Below, piece after piece: positions 1-5,678 of a DNA stretch of 22,762 nucleotides; within the stretch, counting starts at the first letter, position 1; every line of letters starts with the position of its first letter. The notes below the pieces were generated by a model. It did no database searches. It was not told where the DNA came from and was given only the letters and a program-made list of their open reading frames with translations. Position numbers and translations under genes: made by a program. The stretch covers positions 1 to 22,762 of the IMG/VR virus record IMGVR_UViG_3300030012_001297, one strand, 5' to 3'. The stretch is from a virus.

Positions 1-79
1 TGTATAGCTCAGACTTAGCTTGTCCCATTGTTTCTTCAATGAATATCTCCCAGACTATCCTATTTATTGTCTTGTTCAT
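1..79 (-). CDS. Partial small ORF running off the left edge
   Basis: An ATG at 79-77 opens a frame that stays open to base 1 (26 complete codons, beginning MNKTINRIVWEIFIEE). It overlaps the end of the preceding gene by 20 bp, which is normal for this compact genome. No family is recognised. If the window ends are joined as a circle, the frame continues four more codons and stops at TGA (22751-22749), giving a 30-aa product 44 bp upstream of the small terminase gene. An alternative in-frame ATG lies at 28-26 behind an A-rich leader (GAAGAAACA). Support is limited to the open frame, the overlap and the strand. Confidence 0.4.
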   Translation of the reverse strand, partial: MNKTINRIVWEIFIEETMGQAKSELY

Positions 80-326
80 ACTTTTCTATTTCAAATTCAA
101 TGTGTGCTATTGCTTTCTTCAAACAGTCAATAGGTGTGTCGTGTTTATGATAGCTACGGATAATGTAAGTTGTAGCAGTTGCTAAGTGATAAGTTAAATC
201 AAAGTTATCACACACTTTCCTTGCCTCATATCCTTGTTTACCTTTGTAATAATAAGGGACTCTTTCATCTACTAAAAGAGTTTCAGTGTTCCTTGTATAG
301 TCATAATAGTATTTACTTTTCTTCAT
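60..326 (-). CDS. DUF3310-like small phage protein
   Basis: The product has 88 residues. The N-terminal half is tyrosine- and lysine-rich (YYYDYTRNTETLL, VPYYYKGKQGYEARKVC). The C-terminal half reads DLTYHLATATTYIIRSYHKH, then a CLKKAIAHIEFEIEKYE helix. That pattern (F/YH...A..Y..R...K, then a short gap and LKKAI.(H/Y).E.EI) resembles DUF3310, a small all-alpha phage family sometimes annotated as nucleotide kinase without proof. The function is unknown. The gene overlaps the HNH gene by 14 bp and is therefore probably translated from the same message. The DUF3310 link is my motif reading and is moderate; that it is a real gene is more certain. Confidence 0.6.
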   Translation of the reverse strand: MKKSKYYYDYTRNTETLLVDERVPYYYKGKQGYEARKVCDNFDLTYHLATATTYIIRSYHKHDTPIDCLKKAIAHIEFEIEKYEQDNK

Positions 327-645
327 TTCTTCTTTTCATTTTAGCCCAAGCAGTTTTTTGGTTGTGGTGTACTTGACAAAGCGTTTGTAAGTTATCAAAG
401 CTTAATGTATCGCCTCCATCTTTAATCTCGACAATGTGGTCCACAATCTTTCCCTCAGTCACCCTTCCTTCTTCTTCACACCACTTGCATATCGGATTCA
501 TTGAGAAGTAGGCTTTTCTAACTTTGCGCCAAGCACTACTGTTATAAAAGTTAGAGTTCTCTGAAATGTGCTTTTCAGTGAATCGTGTTTTCTTTTTACT
601 ATTAGCAATCCAGCTCTTAGGTTTTCCCTTTGGTAGCTTTGGCAT
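313..645 (-). CDS. HNH endonuclease
   Basis: The product has 110 residues with a complete HNH beta-beta-alpha metal finger. A zinc pair CxxC sits at C53/C56 (PICKWC), DH at 69-70 (VDHIVEIKDGGD) supplies the first catalytic His, N85 lies in SFDNLQ, and C90 with H93/H94 (LCQVHHNQKT) complete the site. The basic N-terminus (about residues 1-22) suits DNA contact. HNH proteins of this size in HK97-like phages sit next to terminase and assist cos cleavage or packaging. Here the gene becomes terminase-proximal only if the window ends are joined. The start overlaps the stop of the next gene upstream (TAATG-type junction). The fold assignment is strong; the packaging role is inferred from family context. 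Confidence 0.88.
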   Translation of the reverse strand: MPKLPKGKPKSWIANSKKKTRFTEKHISENSNFYNSSAWRKVRKAYFSMNPICKWCEEEGRVTEGKIVDHIVEIKDGGDTLSFDNLQTLCQVHHNQKTAWAKMKRRNEEK

Positions 646-845
646 CAGTTCAATAGTTTTATTTCTTTGATGTATTCAAAATCCACATCATATTCAATCT
701 TTATATAAGGTGTCAATCCATCCTTATCATTTATCCATTCATCCACAACTTCAATCAGCTTATCAATAACTCTTGAATTTGCCTCTTCAACAGTTTCATC
801 TTCTTGAATAATAATGCTAACTTCTAGGACTGCTTTCAACTTCAT
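645..845 (-). CDS. Hypothetical acidic protein, 66 aa
   Basis: The product has 66 residues beginning MKLKAVLEVSIIIQEDETVEEANSRV. I chose the ATG at 845 over an in-frame TTG at 851. The pattern (short beta strand ending in an acidic turn, an amphipathic helix EEANSRVIDKLIEVVDEW, then a second strand YIKIEYDVDFEYIKEI) suggests a small alpha/beta fold, but I cannot name a family. Its stop is fused to the HNH start, and its 5' end overlaps a 36-aa membrane ORF by 29 bp. No role can be assigned. Confidence 0.6.
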   Translation of the reverse strand: MKLKAVLEVSIIIQEDETVEEANSRVIDKLIEVVDEWINDKDGLTPYIKIEYDVDFEYIKEIKLLN

Positions 846-927
846 ATTCAATCACAAATTTAAGGAATAAAAAACTAAACCACACCACGACAAAAGGAAG
901 CATTATGAAAAGCATAACAACCCCCAT
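817..927 (-). CDS. Putative small membrane protein, 36 aa
   Basis: A 36-codon frame starting at ATG 927-925 encodes one long hydrophobic segment (MLFIMLPFVVVWFSFLFLKF, about residues 5-24) and a short polar tail (EYEVESSPRS). It begins 7 bp after the previous gene ends and overlaps the next start by 29 bp, filling what would otherwise be an 89-bp gap. Single-pass micro-proteins are common in phage early regions. No sequence family is recognised. The hydrophobic run on a gene-facing strand and the packing support it, but at this length chance cannot be excluded. Confidence 0.4.
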   Translation of the reverse strand: MGVVMLFIMLPFVVVWFSFLFLKFVIEYEVESSPRS

Positions 928-934
928 TGTAATT

Positions 935-1150
935 CTAAACAAATTTCTTAAAATGCTCAATGTCTTGATAAGTTCTACACTCATATTTTTCAGCGTTGGT
1001 TGTTTCTCTTTGTGTTTGTTCGTTGTGGCTTTCTGCTTCTCCGAACATCAATTGAAAGTTTATATCTGTATTTATAATTCTAGGCAATCTCAACTCAGCT
1101 CCGTTTTTAGTGCTTTTCCAAATCAGTTGAGAGAGCGTTCGTCTAGGCAT
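935..1150 (-). CDS. Hypothetical protein, 71 aa
   Basis: The product has 71 residues (MPRRTLSQLIWKSTKNGAEL...), basic at the N-terminus and charged towards the end (EYKECRT-like polar stretch). The ATG at 1150 overlaps the stop of the preceding gene by 8 bp, so translational coupling is likely. A longer open frame of 89 codons exists on the plus strand over the same bases, but no other gene in the window uses that strand and it lacks linkage to neighbours. No domain is recognised. Confidence 0.55.
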   Translation of the reverse strand: MPRRTLSQLIWKSTKNGAELRLPRIINTDINFQLMFGEAESHNEQTQRETTNAEKYECRTYQDIEHFKKFV

Positions 1151-1508
1151 CCAGAGTTGCTTTGTATTTATTGATTATTCTTTCGAGTTGTGATTCGTAC
1201 CAAATAGGAAAGTCGTAAGTCTGCTCTGTTTGTTCCCATACTCTATACAAAACAGCTCTAAGTCTTTGGCTTGGAGTTTTGCCGCCAACCTCAAAATCAC
1301 TTGTAAACTTTTCTACTTCTTCAACTTCTTGCTTGCTTATACCATCCGAACTAATTAGAACCATTCCTGGCTTTTTTCTTAGCTTAAATAGTCGCATCAT
1401 TGTTTCTTCTGGAAGCTCTTGTGTGTGTATCGTTAATGAGAGTGAGCCATCTGCAAGGGTTGATACTTTAGCAATTCCTCCTTCAAATATTGTGCTAATC
1501 TTTGTCAT
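1143..1508 (-). CDS. Conserved phage early protein, 121 aa
   Basis: The product has 121 residues. The N-terminal half is beta-like (ISTIFEGGIAKVSTLADGSL) and includes a central KKPGMVLISSDG. The C-terminal half has the motif TPSQRLRAVLYRVWEQ followed by DFPIWYESQLERIINKYKATL. Proteins with this SQRLR.VLY..WEQ...F..YY...E.II..K pattern recur in phage replication/recombination regions, in my recollection, without an assigned activity. It is separated from ninG by 68 bp in which I see no further gene. The position between ninG and the HNH gene suggests DNA metabolism, which is inference only. Confidence 0.7.
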   Translation of the reverse strand: MTKISTIFEGGIAKVSTLADGSLSLTIHTQELPEETMMRLFKLRKKPGMVLISSDGISKQEVEEVEKFTSDFEVGGKTPSQRLRAVLYRVWEQTEQTYDFPIWYESQLERIINKYKATLDA

Positions 1509-1576
1509 TGTCGCTAATATAAAATATTGATTCTATAATCCAATCGTTAAGGTCAAAAAATATTAACACCTCATTG

Positions 1577-1975
1577 TTAATTGAGTTCGTTAATCTTTTG
1601 CTTAATGTTTTCGATTGCTTCTTCATAATCTCCTCTTGATAGTTTTACAACTGTGTGCGCCCTTTGTTCTAGCTCTGCTGAAGTTCCTTCTCCCCACTTT
1701 CTATCTATTCCAATTGATTGTCTATACTGCTCACCCCCGCGAAAAGTATTACACCCCGCACACTGTCCGTTCACATTCTTTTCATCCCATCTTGTTGCTA
1801 AGTGCCTTCTGCTCATAAAGTGTCCAGCGTGGATAGAACCCCCAAAAGCTGGAGCTTCTTTGCCACAACTAATGCACTTGCATATCCCTCTATGGTCGCT
1901 GTCTCTTTTCCTTATGTATTCACTAAAGAGCTTGTCTAGCTTTGCCTTGAGTTTGGCTGTTGTTGTTTTTGCCAT
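1577..1975 (-). CDS. ninG: Recombination protein NinG (Rap) family
   Basis: The product has 132 residues and the NinG layout. A basic N-terminal helix (KLKAKLDKLFSEYIRKRD) is followed by a zinc-binding module: CKCISCGK with C32/C34/C37, then IHAGHFMSRR with H49/H52, RWDEKNVNGQ, and QCAGCN with C72/C75. In lambda, NinG/Rap is a structure-specific nuclease that acts on recombination intermediates and helps Red-mediated recombination. The family contains an HNH-like metal site, which matches the AGHF...NV..QC..CN pattern. The start overlaps the upstream gene by 53 bp, the longest overlap in the window; the conserved N-terminal helix lies within it, so I keep this start. Confidence 0.88.
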   Translation of the reverse strand: MAKTTTAKLKAKLDKLFSEYIRKRDSDHRGICKCISCGKEAPAFGGSIHAGHFMSRRHLATRWDEKNVNGQCAGCNTFRGGEQYRQSIGIDRKWGEGTSAELEQRAHTVVKLSRGDYEEAIENIKQKINELN

Positions 1976-2273
1976 TATATCCTAAATCTTTTCTCCATTT
2001 GTCTTGAATTGCTCCTTTTCTTACTGAGTAATTTTTACCTCTTAAAGATGAATCTTCTTCTTGTAGTTTTGCCCTTGACCTTCTTATAGTTTCTGGGTTT
2101 GTAATTTTAGAGTCAGCAAATAAATGAAGGAACTCCATTCCATTCATTTCATCTGGATTCAATCCTTTTCTCTTTATTTCCTCAAACCAATAAGCAGCAA
2201 TCAATTTATTATCCGAATCTCTAAAGTGTGGATATTTGGTAAGTAATATTTTTACTTTATCTTTTGCTTTCAT
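1923..2273 (-). CDS. Conserved phage protein upstream of ninG, 116 aa
   Basis: The product has 116 residues: KVKILLTKYPHFRDSDNKLI, then WFEEIKRKGLNP, then ITNPETIRRSRAKLQEED followed by SLRGKNY. The TNPETIRRSRAKLQEE segment resembles the recognition helix region of a helix-turn-helix and recurs in small uncharacterised phage proteins with a R(K)LQEE..LRG(K) ending. The start overlaps the preceding stop as ATGA, and the C-terminus overlaps ninG by 53 bp. Function unknown; DNA or RNA binding is a guess from the basic helix. Confidence 0.7.
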   Translation of the reverse strand: MKAKDKVKILLTKYPHFRDSDNKLIAAYWFEEIKRKGLNPDEMNGMEFLHLFADSKITNPETIRRSRAKLQEEDSSLRGKNYSVRKGAIQDKWRKDLGYNGKNNNSQTQGKARQAL

Positions 2274-2524
2274 ACCTCATCAAAATACTCTCTTATTCTT
2301 GTTCTTAAACCCTCCTCCCATTTTGGAACAAGTTTGCTTTCTAATTTAGCAGCTTCGATTTTTTTGTTGTTTTTCTTCAAAAGATATAAATCATAATAAG
2401 CAAGAGCTTCCGAAAGCAATGCTTTCAAGTCTTGTGTGTCATAGTCATTTTTGCTGTTAAGTATGTGTTTGCATACCGACTCCAAAATCCTAACTGTTTC
2501 GAGTTTTAATTGTCCTTTTTTCAT
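2270..2524 (-). CDS. Hypothetical helical protein, 84 aa
   Basis: The product has 84 residues, lysine- and leucine-rich and predicted mostly helical by composition (LETVRILESVCKHILNSK, then ALLSEALAYYDLYLLKKNNK). Both ends are coupled: its ATG lies in an ATGA overlap with the upstream stop, and its own stop is fused in the same way to the next ATG. No family or motif is recognised. It sits inside the replication block. Confidence 0.65.
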   Translation of the reverse strand: MKKGQLKLETVRILESVCKHILNSKNDYDTQDLKALLSEALAYYDLYLLKKNNKKIEAAKLESKLVPKWEEGLRTRIREYFDEV

Positions 2525-2925
2525 TTTAATAATTTTGCTTTGTTAATAGTTGCGCCCAACAAACGAGCGTTCTCAATAATTTCTAGTTCTTGTTGCTTGT
2601 GTAATTCAATTACTTTTTTTGCAACCTTTTGCTTTTCTTTTCGTAGCCATATATTCCAAGTCCTTACATTCAGAAAGACACTTGCTTCATCTCCAGCTCT
2701 CACGCCCTCTCTAAAACCCCTTGAAACATCCTCCATTGTCATTGTACTGAATTGATTGTTATTGGCTAAGTCATCCACTAGGATGTTTGCCATTGTAACA
2801 ATGTCCTCAACACTTGGCTTTTGTCCTATCTCCAAGTATGTACGAGAAAGTATGTCAACAGCATCTTCTTTTAGTTTAGGTAGTTCGTTCTTCCAACGAT
2901 ACCAAATTTGTTGTTTTTTATCCAT
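2521..2925 (-). CDS. Replication-block protein, 134 aa, unknown
   Basis: The product has 134 residues. The N-terminal part (QQIWYRWKNELPKLKEDAVD) is helical; the middle reads KPSVEDIVTMANILVDDL, then TMTMEDVSRGFREGVRAGD and FLNVRTWNIWLRKEKQKVAK, with a charged helical tail. The motif of a DV..(A/G)F..G(V)R followed by a LN.RTW..WL segment is one I associate with proteins encoded next to phage replication initiators, but I cannot assign an activity. The start overlaps the replisome organizer by 8 bp. A helicase-loader-like role would fit the position but is not supported by any visible P-loop. Confidence 0.65.
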   Translation of the reverse strand: MDKKQQIWYRWKNELPKLKEDAVDILSRTYLEIGQKPSVEDIVTMANILVDDLANNNQFSTMTMEDVSRGFREGVRAGDEASVFLNVRTWNIWLRKEKQKVAKKVIELHKQQELEIIENARLLGATINKAKLLK

Positions 2926-3592
2926 TGTTTATAATATTACGAGCTTTCTGCCAGTTGTCAAGTGCGCTCTTAGTTTTTGATTGTTTTTGTTCTCTAAGGT
3001 CAAAAATACCTTTCCATCCGTTTTCAATAGATTGCTGAATGATTTGTTCTTGCACTTCGTGGCATCCTTGAGAAAGTCGCATTAGCTTTCCAATCGCTGC
3101 TTTTTCTCCTATTGGTTTATAAGTCAAACGGAATGTTTCTTTTCTATATGCTCTCCACTTTTTCCATACCTCAACATTTAATTCTTCTAATTCTTCAAAA
3201 TCAAAAACCTCTTTTTTAATTATATCAGTATTTAATTTAATATTAGTATTTAATAGTGGTGCTTTTTCGGCATCCCGTTTATCGGTTTCCCGTTTTTGGG
3301 TAAACGGTACTTCGTGAACTATATATTCATAACCCTTAAATAAGCCCTTATTTCTTTTTTGTAGTCTTTCTATATATCCAAGCTGTGAAAGTTCCTTAAA
3401 TGCGCTGTAAATAGCTTTCTTACCGTCTTTGTGCCACTTCTCAACCTCCTCTACATACAAATCCCAATATTCTGGAAGTGCTAACAAGTGACACAATAAA
3501 CCCTTTGCTTTCAAACTCATATCCTTATTGAAGATGAACTCATTGTTAATCGTAGTGAAGTTGCTACTTTTTTTGACTAGAATCTTTTTCAC
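2918..3592 (-). CDS. Phage replisome organizer / replication initiation protein
   Basis: The product has 224 residues. Residues about 1-85 form a winged-helix domain of the replication-initiator type (NNEFIFNKDMSLKAKGLLCH, LLALPEYWDLYVEEVEKW, AFKELSQLGYIERLQ). A variable linker follows, then a C-terminal module with AIGKLMRLSQGCHEVQEQII and SIENGWKGIFDL near 165-200, typical of phage replisome organizers, where I...SI.NGWKG(I/L)F is the hallmark. These proteins bind the origin and recruit the host helicase. No helicase or polymerase is visible in the window, so host enzymes are presumably used. It overlaps the preceding gene by 4 bp. Confidence 0.78.
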   Translation of the reverse strand: MKKILVKKSSNFTTINNEFIFNKDMSLKAKGLLCHLLALPEYWDLYVEEVEKWHKDGKKAIYSAFKELSQLGYIERLQKRNKGLFKGYEYIVHEVPFTQKRETDKRDAEKAPLLNTNIKLNTDIIKKEVFDFEELEELNVEVWKKWRAYRKETFRLTYKPIGEKAAIGKLMRLSQGCHEVQEQIIQQSIENGWKGIFDLREQKQSKTKSALDNWQKARNIINNG

Positions 3593-4047
3593 AATCCCAA
3601 AAGTTTTGCTTCTTCATTAAGTTTTTTCAATCTTCTTTCAATAGCATTTTGTTGCTGTCGTGCTTTTTCTATCTCTTGGTAAAAGTCGTAAGTTCTTTTA
3701 GATTTAAAAATATTTTCTTTATTATTCAAATACAAATCTCTTAGTTTTGTATAAAATTCGTAATATTCTGGATAAATCTTTGGATTTTCCATATAAGATA
3801 AATGCTTCTTATTGTAGTGATAAAAAGAAGTCCTGTGTCTTTTAAAATAATATTTTGCTTGGTCGTAATTCAATCCAATTTCGCAAGTTACAAAAGCAGC
3901 AGCAGCAGTTCTTGCAAGTGCGTGCATTCTTTTTCTTGAACTTTGGTCAATTGAACCAAAAGGAATATCAGCAAGTTCTTCAGCAATAAACTTTATTTTC
4001 TTTATTTCCTCTTGGATTGTTTCTAATCTGTCGCTCAAATTATTCAT
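3589..4047 (-). CDS. DnaA domain IV-like DNA-binding protein (tentative)
   Basis: The product has 152 residues. An N-terminal coiled-coil-like helix (ETIQEEIKKIKFIAEELAD) is followed by a central segment SRKRMHALARTAAAAFV...GLNYDQAKYYFKRHRTSFYHYNKKH. This parallels the helix-turn-helix of DnaA domain IV (R..AR..A.YL....T...L..IG..F..RDHSTV.H...K), with RHRTSFYH in place of RDHSTVIH. The C-terminal half is charged and helical (EIEKARQQQNAIERRLKK). The family resemblance is by eye and partial. Encoded directly before the replisome organizer with a 4-bp overlap, it could contact the replication origin. Confidence 0.6.
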   Translation of the reverse strand: MNNLSDRLETIQEEIKKIKFIAEELADIPFGSIDQSSRKRMHALARTAAAAFVTCEIGLNYDQAKYYFKRHRTSFYHYNKKHLSYMENPKIYPEYYEFYTKLRDLYLNNKENIFKSKRTYDFYQEIEKARQQQNAIERRLKKLNEEAKLLGL

Positions 4048-4249
4048 TATCTTCTATTTTTCTTCTGATATTATCCACATACTCATCAGCAATATTGAAA
4101 AGTAAATCTGAAACATCAGTGTTTTTATAAATTATTTTGTCAATCTCAACAGAGTAATAAGCTGGAGTGTGATAATCACCAGAGTCCTCCCAAACTGTAA
4201 ACTCAAACTCCAGCCCCTCCTCTGTTAAATATGTGTCTTTTCTATTCAT
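4040..4249 (-). CDS. Hypothetical acidic protein, 69 aa
   Basis: The product has 69 residues, strongly acidic and rich in aromatics (EEGLEFEFTVWEDSGDYHTP, YYSVEIDKIIYKNTD). The alternating pattern suggests a small beta-sheet protein with a C-terminal helix (LLFNIADEYVDNIRRKIED). It is coupled to SSB by a TAATG junction and overlaps the next gene by 8 bp. No family is recognised; an acidic partner of SSB or a DNA-mimic-like role is conceivable but unsupported. Confidence 0.65.
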   Translation of the reverse strand: MNRKDTYLTEEGLEFEFTVWEDSGDYHTPAYYSVEIDKIIYKNTDVSDLLFNIADEYVDNIRRKIEDNE

Positions 4250-4671
4250 TAGAACGGTAAATCGTTTTTAGTTGTTGAGGTTGGTTTTTCGCCTTTTAGA
4301 ACCCAATCAGAGAACACCTCAGCAACTTCAATAATCTTTGCAACATCAGCTTCTCCAATCACATTACAAGCGTTTGTGAGAGCGTTTTGTTTTACAATAA
4401 GCTCATCTCTGTTGCCACTTTTAAGAGCTTGTCTTTGTGTACCTTGAAAGTTTGAAACGGGTTTTACTTTGTTGATTGTTTTACCATTATATTCTCTTTG
4501 AGTAACTTCAACATCAATCTCTTGACCAGCTACAAACTTATTTTGTTTTTCTGATTTGCTAAGATATTCAGCAATTATTCCATCTTCAAAAGTGATAATA
4601 AACTTGTAAAAATAACCCCATTGAGAGTCAAATCCACCTTTCGATTTTACATCTTCTACAATCTTTTTCAT
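4249..4671 (-). CDS. Single-stranded DNA-binding protein (OB-fold, SSB-like)
   Basis: The product has 140 residues from ATG 4671. Residues about 14-65 read as an OB fold (QWGYFYKFIITFEDGIIAEY, then FVAGQEIDVEVTQREYNGK). The C-terminus ends KNDLPF, the acidic-hydrophobic tip by which SSBs recruit partner proteins. The role would be to coat ssDNA during replication and recombination (with NinG and the initiator downstream). The frame is open 34 codons further upstream to 4773, but that extension is Cys/Phe-rich and unlike SSB. The same bases encode a better membrane ORF in another frame whose TAA overlaps this ATG (TAATG), so I reject the long start. Confidence 0.72.
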   Translation of the reverse strand: MKKIVEDVKSKGGFDSQWGYFYKFIITFEDGIIAEYLSKSEKQNKFVAGQEIDVEVTQREYNGKTINKVKPVSNFQGTQRQALKSGNRDELIVKQNALTNACNVIGEADVAKIIEVAEVFSDWVLKGEKPTSTTKNDLPF

Positions 4672-4796
4672 TACATCTTGATATTTAAAATTCCTACTAA
4701 ATCCATTGCAATAATTCCTAAAAAAACTAATGCAGCCACTGTATAACAAAATATTGCTCCAGCGTTGTTCCATAAAAAGTTCTTAATCGTTTTCAT
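4671..4796 (-). CDS. Small single-pass membrane protein, 41 aa
   Basis: The ATG at 4796-4794 opens a 41-codon frame: a basic N-terminus (MKTIKNFLWNN), then a hydrophobic helix (AIFCYTVAALVFLGIIAMDL, about residues 14-33), ending at a TAA fused to the SSB ATG as TAATG. It overlaps the end of the upstream gene by 14 bp. Positive-inside charge predicts the N-terminus in the cytoplasm. No family is recognised. The exact coupling at both ends and the clear membrane segment make it more convincing than its length suggests. Confidence 0.55.
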   Translation of the reverse strand: MKTIKNFLWNNAGAIFCYTVAALVFLGIIAMDLVGILNIKM

Positions 4797-5079
4797 TTAT
4801 ATTCAAATTGATTTGTTTAAATAATATATCAGCGTTCAATTTACGCAAGTGAATCAATGCTATTTGAAGTCCTTTGTTTACTCCTTCTGTAATAGCTAAA
4901 TCAGTCAAATCATTTTCTTGCTTGTAAACTTTTATAAGTTCAGCGTTTCGCATCTCTTGTTCTTTAAGTTCAGCGATTAGCTGATTGATTGTAGCTTCTA
5001 CCATATCAGCGTTGAGAGTTCTTGTTTTTAGTTCTTCTTTAGGATTGAAGAACAAACTTGAAATTAAATCGTTTGTCAT
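4783..5079 (-). CDS. Early protein, 98 aa, unknown (third leader gene)
   Basis: The product has 98 residues from ATG 5079 (MTNDLISSLFFNPKEELKTR...), mostly helical, with a coiled-coil-like middle (INQLIAELKEQEMRNAELIK) and an Asn-rich acidic end (NLNINEND). The frame is open further up to 5121 through the repeated leader, but the ATG at 5079 follows the shared A-rich leader ending AAAACA and matches the two sister genes, so I use it. Its 5' leader carries terminator-leader module copy 1. No family is recognised. Confidence 0.65.
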   Translation of the reverse strand: MTNDLISSLFFNPKEELKTRTLNADMVEATINQLIAELKEQEMRNAELIKVYKQENDLTDLAITEGVNKGLQIALIHLRKLNADILFKQINLNINEND

Positions 5080-5153
5080 TGTTTTGTGTTTTAGTGCTTG
5101 GCTTCGTTGCCCTGCACCCAAAAACCCCGCATTTATTTCAGTGCGGGGCGGTG
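5077..5153 (-). repeat. Terminator-leader module, copy 1
   Basis: This 77-bp segment is nearly identical to 5321-5398; apart from one single-base indel near the start-codon end I see no difference. In transcription order it holds a GC-rich hairpin (7-bp stem CCCCGCA/TGCGGGG) with TTTTT, a second weaker potential stem (GTGC...GCAC), an A-rich leader and the ATG of the next gene. The same module precedes two adjacent unrelated early genes. Confidence 0.9.
5125..5148 (-). terminator. Intrinsic terminator/attenuator in leader copy 1
   Basis: On the minus strand, CCCCGCA and TGCGGGG form a 7-bp stem (5148-5142 with 5131-5125) around a 10-nt loop, followed at once by five T before a GGG. The T tract is short, so partial termination or attenuation is more likely than a complete stop; the downstream genes, including SSB and the initiator, would depend on read-through or antitermination. 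Confidence 0.65.
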
Positions 5154-5167
5154 AGGTTTTTTACTTA

Positions 5168-5323
5168 TTATCTTTTTTTAAGTTCTATTAATATTTGATT
5201 TTTTAGCTCCTTTAGTTCATCGTGCGATAAATTAAAGCTGTTACAAACTTGTATAACTAGCATCTCACTAACTTTTGATAATACTGTTTGTAGTTCCGTT
5301 TTTGTGTAATTTGTTAAATCCAT
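5168..5323 (-). CDS. Small early protein, 51 aa, unknown
   Basis: The ATG at 5323-5321 opens a 51-codon frame (MDLTNYTKTELQTVLSKVSE...) ending at TAA 5170-5168. It is helical by composition, with a heptad-like C-terminus (HDELKELKNQILIELKKR). It follows the same A-rich leader (CAACAAAACA) as its two neighbours and is flanked on both sides by terminator-leader modules, so it is a discrete transcription/translation cassette. No family is recognised. The KTEL.(T/E)...K segment hints at a small nucleic-acid-associated helical protein, which is only a guess. Confidence 0.6.
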   Translation of the reverse strand: MDLTNYTKTELQTVLSKVSEMLVIQVCNSFNLSHDELKELKNQILIELKKR

Positions 5324-5398
5324 TGTTTTGTTGTTTTAGTGCTTGGCTTCGTTGCCCTGCACCCAAAAACCCCGCATTTATTTCAGTGCGGGGCGGTG
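5321..5398 (-). repeat. Terminator-leader module, copy 2
   Basis: This 78-bp segment is the sister of 5077-5153, with the same hairpin, T5 tract, second potential stem and A-rich leader, ending in the ATG of the 51-aa gene. Retention of both sequence and position relative to an ATG indicates duplication of a regulatory leader rather than of a coding sequence. Confidence 0.9.
5370..5393 (-). terminator. Intrinsic terminator/attenuator in leader copy 2
   Basis: The stem CCCCGCA/TGCGGGG (5393-5387 with 5376-5370) has a 10-nt loop and is followed by TTTTT then GGG on the minus strand. It lies between the first early gene and the 51-aa gene and would trim most transcripts starting at the early promoter near 5644 unless read through. 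Confidence 0.65.
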
Positions 5399-5411
5399 GG
5401 TTTAGTTTTGA

Positions 5412-5612
5412 CTATTCTTTGTTGGTTAAGATAAGTCCTTTCATTGGTCTGCCATCTGGGTAAGTTTCACCGATTGGCTTTTGTAGGTTGTCGTTTGTTT
5501 TTGCAATAACTTCTAACTCTGATAATTCTCTTTGAGCTTTCTTCTCTGCTTCTTCTTTTTGCTCTTGTAAGTGTAATCTCATTACTGCTAATTCAATTTG
5601 ATAATCGTTCAT
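5412..5612 (-). CDS. First early gene, 66 aa, unknown
   Basis: The product has 66 residues from ATG 5612 (MNDYQIELAVMRLHLQEQ...). It has a long charged helix with coiled-coil character (QEQKEEAEKKAQRELSELEV) and then a proline/glycine segment (KPIGETYPDGRPMKGLI). The frame runs open to 5666, but that part crosses the promoter-like box and encodes a Cys/Ile-rich stretch, so the ATG behind the leader AACAACAAAACA is preferred. It is the first gene after the early promoter and thus likely among the first phage products made. No family is recognised. Confidence 0.62.
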   Translation of the reverse strand: MNDYQIELAVMRLHLQEQKEEAEKKAQRELSELEVIAKTNDNLQKPIGETYPDGRPMKGLILTNKE

Positions 5613-5643
5613 TGTTTTGTTGTTTTTGTTAATAATTATGCAG

Positions 5644-5674
5644 CAAATATATGCACTCCCAACCAATTACACAA
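5644..5674 (-). promoter_or_regulatory. Early promoter, Bacteroidetes type
   Basis: On the minus strand TATATTTG (5651-5644) matches the Bacteroidetes -7 consensus TAnnTTTG, with TTG (5674-5672) exactly 20 nt upstream, matching the -33 element spacing. The start site would fall near 5637, giving a leader of about 25 nt before the first early ATG at 5612. This is the best promoter match in the window and lies in the main regulatory gap. Confidence 0.68.
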
Positions 5675-5678
5675 GAAT

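Noticed and set aside
905-1174. 89-codon plus-strand ORF over the 71-aa minus-strand gene
   Set aside because: No other supported gene uses the plus strand, it has no coupled neighbour, and its hydrophobic opening mirrors the complementary codons of the minus-strand gene.
4672-4773. N-terminal extension of SSB to ATG 4773
   Set aside because: The extra residues are Cys/Phe-rich and unlike OB-fold SSBs, and they overlap a better membrane ORF that ends in a TAATG junction with the shorter start.
5077-5398. The 77/78-bp repeats as a CRISPR array or transposon ends
   Set aside because: Only two copies, separated by a coding gene, in direct orientation, containing a terminator and a leader to an ATG. 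There are no spacers, transposase or target duplications.
5612-5666. Upstream extension of the first early gene
   Set aside because: It crosses the early promoter -7 box and leader and encodes an atypical Cys/Ile-rich stretch.
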